52,458 nucleotides of DNA from Pseudobacteriovorax antillogorgiicola (GTDB taxonomy: Bacteria; Bdellovibrionota_B; Oligoflexia; Oligoflexales; CAIYRB01). The position numbers were made by a program, and so were the translations under genes. The stretch lies in NCBI GenBank assembly GCA_945862295.1, contig CAMAXT010000009.1, positions 1-52,458 of the forward strand. The letters are read 5' to 3'. Shown piece by piece: positions 9,178-17,128 of this stretch (its first letter is position 1; each line of letters begins with the position of its first letter). Below the pieces are notes generated by a model. The model was not told where the DNA came from and made no database searches. It saw only the letters and a list, made by a program, of their open reading frames with translations.

Positions 9178-9492
9178 GTGGGTTGTGAATGACCTGGAAA
9201 TTCAAAATGCTTCTGGGAACCGGAATCGGCCGGTGACTGGAGCAGCAACTTATATCTGTAATATGATTTTTTCATTTCATGCGGGGGGCGTCAACTTTAC
9301 GAATACCTGTCAAAATTCCGTCGCTAACAGCTTTGCCTGAAAAAACCGCTAGTTTTCAGCATAGCACCCGTAAACTTTTCCCTTGGCAACGCCCGCGAAA
9401 TCAGATAAAAAACTAATAAAATCAGCCGCTTTTGTTTGGGAAATCCGCTGGGCGGCATAGTCGTCAGGCAATTATAAATAGAGGTAAATAAC
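9178..9492. promoter_or_regulatory. divergent promoter region between pilM operon and beta-synthase
   Basis: This 315-base gap separates two divergently transcribed genes. On the minus strand a TTGACG (9294-9289) could be a -35 box for pilM, but I see no good -10 at 17 bases (only AAAAAT). On the plus strand TATAAA at about 9474-9479 is a possible -10, and GAGG sits eight bases before the ATG at 9493. No open frame with coding features was seen in the gap. Confidence 0.4.
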
Positions 9493-10833
9493 ATGTTGTT
9501 CCGGAACATTCTCGAAACCATAGGCAACACACCCATGGTGAAACTGAACCGCATCGGGCAAACGCTTAAATGCAACCTCTATGCAAAGTGTGAGTTTATG
9601 AATCCGGGCGGCTCGGTCAAAGACCGCATAGGCTTTCGTATGGTCGACGACGCCGAGAAGAGTGGCCGGATCAATCCAGGCGACACATTGATCGAACCAA
9701 CAAGCGGCAACACTGGCATCGGCATCGCACTTGCTGGCGCAATCAAAGGTTACCGTGTCATCATCACCATGCCGGAAAAAATGAGTCGTGAAAAACAAAT
9801 AGTCTTGGAAGCACTTGGCGCAGAAGTTATTCGGACACCAACCGAAGCAGCTTGGGATGCACCAGAAAGTCATATCGGTGTTGCTAGGAGACTACAAAAA
9901 GATTTACCGAACGCCCATATTCTTGATCAATACGCAAACCCCTCCAACCCACTCGCCCACTACGACGGTACAGCAGAAGAAATCATTCGCGATCTAAACG
10001 GCAAAGTCGATATGGTTGTTATGTCAGCTGGAACTGGCGGCACAATCACTGGCGTAGCGAAGAAAATCAAAGAAAAATATCCCAAATGCATTATCGTCGG
10101 AGCGGACCCTGTTGGATCGATTTTGGCTGGCCCGGGTCCAATCCATTCTTACAAAGTCGAAGGCATCGGCTATGACTTCATTCCTGATGTCTTAGATGTC
10201 AAACTAGTCGATGTTTGGGTCAAAACCAATGACCGCGAATCGTTTCAACTTTCGCGTCGTTTGATCAAAGAAGAAGGCCTACTCTGCGGCGGTTCTTCTG
10301 GCTCAACTCTATTCGCAGCGCTTAAAGAAGCAAAAGTCCTAAAAGAAGGCATGAATTGTGTTGTTCTGCTAGCTGACGGCGTTAGAAATTACATGACTAA
10401 GTTCATCGACGATAAATGGATGCAAGATAACCGTTTCAACGGCGTCGAAACAATCCAAGGTCCAGTGAGCCAGCTTGTTAAGCAAAAACAACAAGTCATC
10501 TCCCTATCCCACGATTCGACTGTTTCTGAAGCAATCAAGTTGATGAACAGTAAAGGCATCTCGCAGATTCCGATCACTCATGCTGGAAAACTCATTGGGC
10601 TGGTGACAGTCATGGATGTTTTGAACTTCCTAGCTTGCGGTGAGATCTCACCTAACAGCGCAGTTCAAGATGTTATGGACCGCGCTGTACCAACGGTAGA
10701 AGAATCAACTCCAGCATCCGCATTGCAAAACATCCTGATGAACAGCACCTGTGCCGTTGTCATCGACAAAAACATGAAACCGCAGCATATTTTGACTAAA
10801 ATCGATTTAGTTGATTGGATTTGTCGATCGTAA
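9493..10833 (+). CDS. cbs: cystathionine beta-synthase with CBS (Bateman) tail
   Basis: PLP enzyme condensing homocysteine with serine to cystathionine (transsulfuration); it may also release H2S. The fold II catalytic domain covers about 1-325: PLP lysine in GGSVKDR (Lys43), SGNTGIG, the phosphate loop SAGTGGTITG, and CGGSSGS. The signature NPSNPLAHYDGTAEEI and VEGIGYDFIPDVLD match cystathionine beta-synthases better than plain O-acetylserine sulfhydrylases. Residues about 335-446 form a pair of CBS motifs, the regulatory module that binds adenosyl ligands in this family. No cystathionine lyase gene is next to it. It is a single-gene unit, and the convergent neighbour ends about 30 bases away. 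Confidence 0.92.
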   Translation: MLFRNILETIGNTPMVKLNRIGQTLKCNLYAKCEFMNPGGSVKDRIGFRMVDDAEKSGRINPGDTLIEPTSGNTGIGIALAGAIKGYRVIITMPEKMSREKQIVLEALGAEVIRTPTEAAWDAPESHIGVARRLQKDLPNAHILDQYANPSNPLAHYDGTAEEIIRDLNGKVDMVVMSAGTGGTITGVAKKIKEKYPKCIIVGADPVGSILAGPGPIHSYKVEGIGYDFIPDVLDVKLVDVWVKTNDRESFQLSRRLIKEEGLLCGGSSGSTLFAALKEAKVLKEGMNCVVLLADGVRNYMTKFIDDKWMQDNRFNGVETIQGPVSQLVKQKQQVISLSHDSTVSEAIKLMNSKGISQIPITHAGKLIGLVTVMDVLNFLACGEISPNSAVQDVMDRAVPTVEESTPASALQNILMNSTCAVVIDKNMKPQHILTKIDLVDWICRS

Positions 10834-10862
10834 TAGGTATGTGAAGCTAGAGACGTCTAGAG

Positions 10863-11420
10863 TCAGACTTCTTTGCGAAGTGCATACTTCCAAAGAAGCT
10901 GCTGCGAATTGATGTAATCGACATTTAGCTTACGAAAGCGCTCAGCTAAATAGACCGCGCAGGTTTGGTAAAATTTAATTTTCAGTTCTGGTCCCGATTC
11001 CGCCAAAAACTTGTGAAAATCATTGGCGTCGAGAAAAAATAGCAAGCTATCAGTCTCTGCAATAACCGTCGCCGAACGGGGTGCGTCGTCAAATAAACTC
11101 AGCTCCCCAAAAGATGCTCCTTCTTCTAAAATTGCGAAACGAGCTAGATTGTGCGAACTATCGTCAGATTTGTATACCGAGACGCGTCCGGACATCAAAA
11201 TATAGAGGCCACTCGAGCGCTCGCCTTCGATGACGATATTAACCTTGGAGCGCACTTTTAGCATTTTACCATAAGAATGCAGCTTTTTTAGCTCTGGATC
11301 AGAAAACTTAGAAAACACTTCGATTTCTTTTAAGCGTTCGGTCCCGTAAACGGCGTCGCGAAACAGTTTTTCTTTTTCTTGCTCATTCGTGAAATAGATA
11401 TTTGCTTGGTTTCGACTCAT
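10863..11420 (-). CDS. cyclic-nucleotide-binding domain protein
   Basis: A 185-residue cytosolic protein built around one cNMP-binding beta-roll (about 35-150). The phosphate-binding cassette reads FGELSLFDDAPRSATVIA, with the glutamate and arginine that contact the cyclic nucleotide in this family. No C-terminal helix-turn-helix is apparent, so it is not a Crp-type transcription factor; it looks like a regulatory subunit. The ATG shares one base with the stop codon of the upstream FliF/FliG-like gene (TAATG), indicating translational coupling. A role as a cNMP-responsive partner of that membrane protein is inferred from this coupling only. Confidence 0.88.
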   Translation of the reverse strand: MSRNQANIYFTNEQEKEKLFRDAVYGTERLKEIEVFSKFSDPELKKLHSYGKMLKVRSKVNIVIEGERSSGLYILMSGRVSVYKSDDSSHNLARFAILEEGASFGELSLFDDAPRSATVIAETDSLLFFLDANDFHKFLAESGPELKIKFYQTCAVYLAERFRKLNVDYINSQQLLWKYALRKEV

Positions 11421-13708
11421 TAAGCCACCAACGACTTGTCGACAGGTCCAGCACTTAGCACTGCTTCAGCCGCGCTGACATCATCGACGAAAATCATCTC
11501 GTTTAGATCAAGCAAATTGATAACACCGTTATTCACCAAACTTCTGATGCGGCTTAGGATCTTCATTTCAGCAAGTCGGAATGCTTGTTCATCAAAGCCG
11601 GCCATATTTTCTAGATCTTCGACCCAACTTTCAGCCAATTCATCAGGTGCCTTTGACAAGATTAGGTTGCGGATGTGCTCCCTCGTTCCCGCAAGGAACA
11701 TTTTTACATCTGCGCGGTCTAGACCAAGCATAATCTCAACCATATGGCCATCTTTTAGGTAGGGAACAATTTCGACCGTTACCAATTTCAATTTTATCGC
11801 CCGCGCAGCGTCTTGATTGGTTGCCTTAAGATTGGCCATCAATGCTTTTTGCTCAGTCAAATTCGCTTTTTCAAGCAAGTCGAACAAGATATCGCTGGAT
11901 CTTATGTTTTCTGTATCAAACTCAGGACGGGACGTAACTTTCTTATGCAGCACCATTGCCACATTGGCAAGATAATCCTTAGGAATCGCGTCTGCTCGGC
12001 AAAGCTCTTTCATCAGCGTTACTTTCGACTCACCCTGATACATCTCAAAGACCGCCCGGCGGCGTTTGTGATCTAACTGCGTTAAGACAATGCTCTGGAC
12101 CGGCGGTTTTTCTTCCGCGATGAGACTATAGACCTGATTCGAATCGAGCTTACTAAGGAAATCAAATTGATCCATCTGCTTACGCGTTAGAACCCGAATC
12201 TCATTAGCAATGACCCGCGTTTTTAAGGCATTAATCAGCTTAAACTCATCGTCATGACTAAAGACGAATTCCGATTTATGATAGTACTCACTAAGCTCAT
12301 AAAGATCGCGTTGCAAGTTTGGATCACTAAGCAATTCAAAGACCACCATATGGCCAAATATATGGACATATTTTGCTGTCTCTTCGATTCCTTCTTCTTG
12401 TAATAATCGGCTAAACGTTTCTTTCGCAACCTTTGGCTGATCAACAAAGATACCAATCAGCTCATTCTTCAGATCTTCGATACGCATGCGAATCGACATG
12501 TCATTACGGTGAGACTCTGGCAACACACGTTCGCTAGAATTAGCGACACCAGAACTTCGCGTCTGCTGTTCCCTAGGCGCGTACGCCGCCGCCTCCATCA
12601 TCATCTTCGCATCACGGTTTGCACCGGCAAAACGGATGATCAACAATGCCAAAATACCCAAAAGCAGGATGATCCCTGCGATATAGAGCGTCCATTCCCA
12701 TGGTTCAGTTTTGCTAGCGCTACCAGAAGCGCTATTAAATTGGTTGCGCTCGCTACTAGTGAGCTCTTCGCGGGAAATATTTGAAATCGCAGACCGGTCA
12801 GAGGTGGAGTTATTGGTGATGATTTCTTTAGTGCCGGCTAACTCGCGGAAAATTTTCAGTGTCTCACGCAGACGTCCGAGTCCGTATGGATCTGCCGACG
12901 CTAGGTCTTCTTTTTCTTTTTTAGTCGCAAAGCTTTCTGGAAATGATGTCACCAGCACGTCAAGTTTCACCGGCGCATGAAACCTAGTTTTAGCTTTCAT
13001 GACGTTGACAATTTTATTGCGGGTCCCTGCCTGAATACTATCATCAATGCTAACTTCGACCTCGATGCCGTCGATCTTTAAAATCCCATTCCCTGACTTA
13101 TCACGGGCCAACTGTTCTGGCACTTCGTCGACACTCTCATCTGGAGTGATTAAATTTCCAGTGACTGTCGTCTGCGACAATACACACGAGTCTGGGCAGT
13201 AGGACTCAATAACTTTTTCTATTGCCTGAGACACCCGCTGCTGCACCATCTGTTTCAATTGCTCTTCTTTGGCCATCGTCTGACCAATCTGAGGCAAGCT
13301 AACCGGTATCCACATCACATCAGCTAGGTAAGAGCTCGACTGAAGATTGTTTTTAAGAATTGAACTCATCCGTTCCCGGTTGATTGAGGTCACCCGGTCA
13401 TCGACTTGAATTTGAATATTAACCTTGGTAACTGTGAGCAGTTCACTTTGCTCTTCGCCGACAACACCTTCAAAACCTAGATCGTCGCTCTCACCTAGAT
13501 TTTCATCGATGATGGGCGCGATATCGATGACCATACAGGCGTCTTTGCAGTACTGAAGAAGCGCTGGTTGGATTTTTGCTCGCACATCCGCAATCGTCTG
13601 CAGGCGCAGTTTGTCGAATGAACCACCTTGCGCAAAAGACATACCCGACCAAAAGGCTAGTAAACATAGACTGCGGATTATTAGAGATGTTTTGCGAAAG
13701 AGTTTCAA
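11420..13708 (-). CDS. FliF-ring-like / FliG-like fused membrane protein
   Basis: A 762-residue protein starting at TTG. A signal peptide (about 1-26, cleavage after SFA) is followed by two related periplasmic repeats. Each has a C-x3-C pair (Cys54/58 and Cys171/175) and a beta-alpha-beta unit (about 93-140 and 210-258) resembling the ring-building motif of FliF. A polar linker leads to one membrane helix (about 341-360). The cytoplasmic part resembles FliG: middle domain about 515-590 (FLSKLDSNQVYSLIAEEKPP) and C-terminal torque-domain-like part about 605-735 (LGLDRADVKMFLAG, then an RIRSLVNNGVINL end). No flagellar genes are in the window. Seen: repeats, helix, FliG-like pattern. Inferred: an MS-ring/C-ring-like fusion outside a flagellum. 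It is coupled to the cNMP-binding gene. Confidence 0.7.
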   Translation of the reverse strand: MKLFRKTSLIIRSLCLLAFWSGMSFAQGGSFDKLRLQTIADVRAKIQPALLQYCKDACMVIDIAPIIDENLGESDDLGFEGVVGEEQSELLTVTKVNIQIQVDDRVTSINRERMSSILKNNLQSSSYLADVMWIPVSLPQIGQTMAKEEQLKQMVQQRVSQAIEKVIESYCPDSCVLSQTTVTGNLITPDESVDEVPEQLARDKSGNGILKIDGIEVEVSIDDSIQAGTRNKIVNVMKAKTRFHAPVKLDVLVTSFPESFATKKEKEDLASADPYGLGRLRETLKIFRELAGTKEIITNNSTSDRSAISNISREELTSSERNQFNSASGSASKTEPWEWTLYIAGIILLLGILALLIIRFAGANRDAKMMMEAAAYAPREQQTRSSGVANSSERVLPESHRNDMSIRMRIEDLKNELIGIFVDQPKVAKETFSRLLQEEGIEETAKYVHIFGHMVVFELLSDPNLQRDLYELSEYYHKSEFVFSHDDEFKLINALKTRVIANEIRVLTRKQMDQFDFLSKLDSNQVYSLIAEEKPPVQSIVLTQLDHKRRRAVFEMYQGESKVTLMKELCRADAIPKDYLANVAMVLHKKVTSRPEFDTENIRSSDILFDLLEKANLTEQKALMANLKATNQDAARAIKLKLVTVEIVPYLKDGHMVEIMLGLDRADVKMFLAGTREHIRNLILSKAPDELAESWVEDLENMAGFDEQAFRLAEMKILSRIRSLVNNGVINLLDLNEMIFVDDVSAAEAVLSAGPVDKSLVA

Positions 13709-13734
13709 TGACTCACCATTACAGATTGCACAGG

Positions 13735-13782
13735 TTCCCTGAGTCTAACAATCGGCGCCTGCGTAATTCCCTTAACAGGGAA
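13735..13782. promoter_or_regulatory. TTCCCT half-sites upstream of FliF/FliG-like gene
   Basis: A perfect inverted repeat TTCCCTTAACAGGGAA lies at 13767-13782, and a third copy of the half-site TTCCCT is at 13735-13740. They sit between the dsbA-like terminator and the TTG start at 13708, i.e. in the only place for this operon's promoter. This suggests an operator or a 5' UTR hairpin; no clear sigma-70 boxes were found around it. Confidence 0.35.
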
Positions 13783-13797
13783 CAATTTGCCTAGTAC

Positions 13798-13824
13798 AAA
13801 AAAAAGGGGCACTTCATGTGCCCC
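13798..13824 (-). terminator. terminator of dsbA-like gene
   Basis: Reading the minus strand, a perfect 7-base stem GGGGCAC/GTGCCCC (13806-13824) with loop ATGAA is followed directly by a run of eight T. It lies about 40 bases after the stop of the dsbA-like gene and separates it from the FliF/FliG-like operon. Confidence 0.9.
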
Positions 13825-13866
13825 ATTCGAATTAAATTCCTAGGTAGACTAGGTTATCACCGTTCA

Positions 13867-14865
13867 TTACAGCATTTTTTTAATTTCAGCAGTGAGCGTC
13901 TGCTCGTCGTATCCCTTGACCTTCTTGCCATTAAGGAAGATCGCTGGTGTGCCACTGATGCCAATTTTTTCGCCCTCAGCTTTAGATTTTTCTACGAACT
14001 TTTTTGGTTCGTCGGATTTCATACAAGTATCGAAAGCCTTTTCGTCCAATTTTAGATCTTTTGCCAAAGCTGCAGGCGACCCCTGATCGAGGGAGCTCTG
14101 ACGCTCATAGGCGAGGTCATGGTACTCCCAGTATTTTCCGAGTTTGCCGGCGCAAAAGGCCCCGTGCGCGACTTCAAGTGATATCCCACTCGGATTTACC
14201 GGAAAGTCGATAAACACAAAACGGACCTTGCCGTCAAAGGCTTTCATGACTTTTTCCAAGCTACCCTTCGCTTCTTTACAGTGCGGGCACTGATAATCAG
14301 CAAATTCGGTGATGGTAACTTTCGCGCTGGCGCTACCCTTATTATTATATCCTGCAGTATCAAACTTAAAGACTGGCGCATCTGGCTCAGCTAATAAAAA
14401 GCTATAGGTGCCGGCTTTTTTAAGATCTGCTATGACCTTCGAACGAGATTTTTTTCTCGACTCACCCATCAAAAGATTCTTAATATCTCCGGTGATCTGC
14501 TCCAGCTTATAGCCAGGTGGCAGGCGATTTTTGTTTTCCTCGAACCAGGTCTCGATTTCTTTTGGAGTTGGCTCGGCCGCATTAAACACCGTCGCTTCTA
14601 TCTCAGATCGTGTCTTTTTCTTCGCATCAGCTTGCTCCTCAAGCCAGATATCAATCATCGCTTGATCAGCCAATGCTTCTGTTCGCGCATAGGTTTCGAC
14701 TTGCAAGTCATGCAGATTCTGACGCGCAGTTGCTGGTAAATCGGCAGAGCTGTAGGTTTTTCCGTTGTACTTAAACAAGGCGTCAGCACTAAAACCAACA
14801 CCTGGTAACATCCCAAGAAACGCTAGCATGCTAAGTTTAACAATCAAACGTCGATCAATCTTCAT
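13867..14865 (-). CDS. DsbA-family periplasmic oxidoreductase with helical N-terminal domain
   Basis: Exported thioredoxin-fold protein. A signal peptide (1-27, GVGFSA) is followed by a mostly helical region (about 40-155) that resembles the chaperone-like N-terminal part of SurA/parvulin proteins (EPTPKEIETWFEENK). The DsbA domain spans about 165-332 with active site CPHC (193-196) in FADYQCPHC and the cis-proline loop ISGTPAIFLNG. CPHC is the dithiol of oxidising DsbA. Length 332 exceeds plain DsbA (about 210) because of the N-terminal domain. It could oxidise disulfides in exported proteins, possibly including the C-x3-C pairs of the neighbouring FliF/FliG-like protein, but a terminator separates the two genes. 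Confidence 0.88.
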   Translation of the reverse strand: MKIDRRLIVKLSMLAFLGMLPGVGFSADALFKYNGKTYSSADLPATARQNLHDLQVETYARTEALADQAMIDIWLEEQADAKKKTRSEIEATVFNAAEPTPKEIETWFEENKNRLPPGYKLEQITGDIKNLLMGESRKKSRSKVIADLKKAGTYSFLLAEPDAPVFKFDTAGYNNKGSASAKVTITEFADYQCPHCKEAKGSLEKVMKAFDGKVRFVFIDFPVNPSGISLEVAHGAFCAGKLGKYWEYHDLAYERQSSLDQGSPAALAKDLKLDEKAFDTCMKSDEPKKFVEKSKAEGEKIGISGTPAIFLNGKKVKGYDEQTLTAEIKKML

Positions 14866-14884
14866 AGACGCTAATCCTTACCGT

Positions 14885-14917
14885 AAAAAATCAAAAAGCC
14901 ACCTATTTTGGTGGCTT
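14885..14917 (-). terminator. terminator of L,D-transpeptidase gene
   Basis: On the minus strand AAGCCACC-(loop AAATA)-GGTGGCTT forms a strong stem (about 14897-14917), followed by T-rich sequence (14885-14897). It stands about 30 bases after the stop at 14946. Confidence 0.88.
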
Positions 14918-14945
14918 GAAGCATATCATCGGATTCTAGAGGATA

Positions 14946-15992
14946 CTAGAGATTTGGATTTTTCTTTTCCGCGTCTGGGCTAGCTGAAAGTCCGCTTTTA
15001 TCACTGAGAAGAGCTACTTCTTGGTCAGTAAATGTTACGAATTCAAAACGTCTACTTTCGAAAACTTCGCGAATGATTTTCCAGTGACCACTCGCTGTTT
15101 TTTCCCAATACAGCACTTTACGTCCGTCAGAAACAAAGTGCTCGTCGCCGCGGAAGTCCTGGTTAAAGAAGCTGATCGCATACTTCGGATGTGAGATCAC
15201 TCTTAGGTGATCATAAGAAACACTCATCGTTTTATAAGTACCAAATATACGTTTTTTATAGTCGCGGTAGGCGTCACGGTTCATGCCATTATAGCGGAAA
15301 TCAGTACTAAAATAGTCGATGTAAGCGTCAACATCACGGGCTGCCCAGGCTGACATCCAATTTAAAGTCTGCGCTTTAATAATTTCTAAGTCAGCTTCTC
15401 GGTTTACTTCTTTGATATCTTCCGCAATGACGACCACGCCCTGGTGTGATTTCAGCCAAGACGTCAAATTCCCTATGTCTTTGTTGTAAAAAGCGACACA
15501 GCCTTCGGTAACTTTCGCTTCTTCGATGCGAGAATCACGTTCAACTCCGTGCAGCCAGATACCATGGCCGGTTTTACCTTTGAGTTGATCGATCGGATTT
15601 GGAAAATCGATGGGGATCGCCATCGTGCCATATTTCTGGGGCAAGGACCTGCCGTCGATATGGTGCTGAGCGAAATAAACGCCTTCTGGTGTTCGATTAT
15701 CGCCTTCGACTTCTTTATCACCCTCAGCTTTACCGATCGCGATTTTAAAACTTTTCAAAACTTTGGAGTCAGTGAACTTTTCCGGCCAAGTCAGCAGCTC
15801 GGCTGTCAAAGATGATTTATTCACCATGAGGACGATGAAGTCAGCATAATTGTTTGCAGCCGAATTCAATGCAATTTGATTCGGCTTAATATTGGTAGTG
15901 GAGGCAGTAGTAGTCGCAGCAGCCGCATTTCCAAGAGTCACTGCTAACAATGCGGTCAGCCCCACTGCGGTGCAAGTTCGTCCTCGCGCCAT
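14946..15992 (-). CDS. L,D-transpeptidase (YkuD) with C-terminal NTF2-like domain
   Basis: Exported enzyme that makes 3-3 peptidoglycan cross-links or anchors proteins to peptidoglycan. Signal peptide about 1-26 (ending AAAA). YkuD domain about 50-195 with the catalytic pattern GIWLHG (His148) and TEGCVAF (Cys165); threonine replaces the usual serine of SxGC. Residues about 205-315 (LNWMSAWAARDVDAYIDYFS to a GHWKIIREV strand) look like an NTF2/SnoaL-type domain, a tail known from some proteobacterial YkuD proteins. It sits alone between a terminator and an approximately 100-base AT-rich upstream gap. The substrate cannot be told from the sequence. Confidence 0.9.
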   Translation of the reverse strand: MARGRTCTAVGLTALLAVTLGNAAAATTTASTTNIKPNQIALNSAANNYADFIVLMVNKSSLTAELLTWPEKFTDSKVLKSFKIAIGKAEGDKEVEGDNRTPEGVYFAQHHIDGRSLPQKYGTMAIPIDFPNPIDQLKGKTGHGIWLHGVERDSRIEEAKVTEGCVAFYNKDIGNLTSWLKSHQGVVVIAEDIKEVNREADLEIIKAQTLNWMSAWAARDVDAYIDYFSTDFRYNGMNRDAYRDYKKRIFGTYKTMSVSYDHLRVISHPKYAISFFNQDFRGDEHFVSDGRKVLYWEKTASGHWKIIREVFESRRFEFVTFTDQEVALLSDKSGLSASPDAEKKNPNL

Positions 15993-16090
15993 ATCTGGAA
16001 CGCTCCGGTCATCACATGTTTCAAAAACAGTTAATATTAAATATTTTCGTACAAATATAAACTTCTAACAAGTAGGCGCAAAATGCCTAC

Positions 16091-17128
16091 CTACTTATCG
16101 TTTGATGATCGAAACGGCTCTAAAAGTGCTAACGCTTGTGAAAAGTCCTTTGGAAACGGAGCCTTAACTTCCATGCGGGCACCGGTTTTCGGGTGGTCAA
16201 ATTCCAGATTTCGCGCATGCAAAAGTTGATGCGGCTGGTTAAAGATCAGAGTTCTGAGCTCTTCCGGAAACTTATGCGGCAAGGCTGTCGGTCGATGATA
16301 AAGCTGATCACCAATGATGGGCAACCCAAGATCTGACGCATGAATGCGAATCTGATGAGTACGGCCAGTGAAAAGACGCACACGCGCAACCGTCAGACGC
16401 CCGCCATAAACAGCCATCGCGCTAAAAACGGATTTGGCATAGCGGTAAGCCCCCGGTGGCAAGTGGCCTGGCGGTTTATCAATGCTGCTGGAAACAAACC
16501 TTTGCCGCGCAACGGGATCTCGGTAGAGGTAGCTCTCCCGAGTCAATTCAGCCTTAGTCATAACGCCGTCAAGTAGAGCCGCGTATTCTCGTACTAGGCG
16601 ATTTTTATCGTGAAATTGCTTCGACATCGCTGCATGCGATTCATCGGTTTTAGCGCAGACCAAAATGCCAGTGGTATCTTTATCTAAGCGGTGAACGATA
16701 CCTGGACGCACGCGGGCAGCCTCAGGATCGATGCCAACTCCTAACCGCCTACAGTGCCAGAGAAGACCCTGAACCAACGTCGGCCCGTTGGTACCTGCAC
16801 CAGGGTGCACAGAGATCCCGGGTGGTTTATTAATAACAATGATCTCTTCATCTTCAAAAAGAATCTCGAGATCCATTTTCACAGGTTCAAGGTGATCTTC
16901 CCGATTGATGACCGTCCCGGCAACTCTCACAACATCCCCTTCGGTCAGTTGAAACGAACCTGAGGTCACTGTTTCACCATTGATGGTGACTTCACCCTGC
17001 TTAACAAGTTTTTGAATTTTCGACCGACTAAAAGCAACAAGGCCTGACGTGATGAATACGTCAAGCCTCATTCCAGTATGTTCGGGCTCAGCTGTAAGTG
17101 TCTTTAACTCTTTTTGTTCGCCTGCCAA
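16091..17128 (-). CDS. rluD: RluD-type 23S rRNA pseudouridine synthase
   Basis: Isomerises uridines in RNA, in RluD's case helix 69 of 23S rRNA. An S4 RNA-binding domain covers about 18-70 (RLDVFITSGL...SRSKIQKLVKQGEVTING). The RluA-family catalytic domain follows, with the motif HRLDKDTTG (catalytic Asp149), NKPPGISVHPG and the GRTHQIRIHASDLGLPIIGD segment. A C-terminal block HARNLEFDHPKTG is typical of RluD. The start overlaps the upstream J-like/HTH gene by 25 bases, so the two are coupled. RluC is an alternative name, but the overall pattern fits RluD better. Confidence 0.9.
   Translation of the reverse strand: MAGEQKELKTLTAEPEHTGMRLDVFITSGLVAFSRSKIQKLVKQGEVTINGETVTSGSFQLTEGDVVRVAGTVINREDHLEPVKMDLEILFEDEEIIVINKPPGISVHPGAGTNGPTLVQGLLWHCRRLGVGIDPEAARVRPGIVHRLDKDTTGILVCAKTDESHAAMSKQFHDKNRLVREYAALLDGVMTKAELTRESYLYRDPVARQRFVSSSIDKPPGHLPPGAYRYAKSVFSAMAVYGGRLTVARVRLFTGRTHQIRIHASDLGLPIIGDQLYHRPTALPHKFPEELRTLIFNQPHQLLHARNLEFDHPKTGARMEVKAPFPKDFSQALALLEPFRSSNDK

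Noticed and set aside
11420-13708. Annotating the gene simply as flagellar fliG
   Set aside because: It has a signal peptide, periplasmic repeats and a membrane helix that FliG lacks, and no flagellar genes are nearby.
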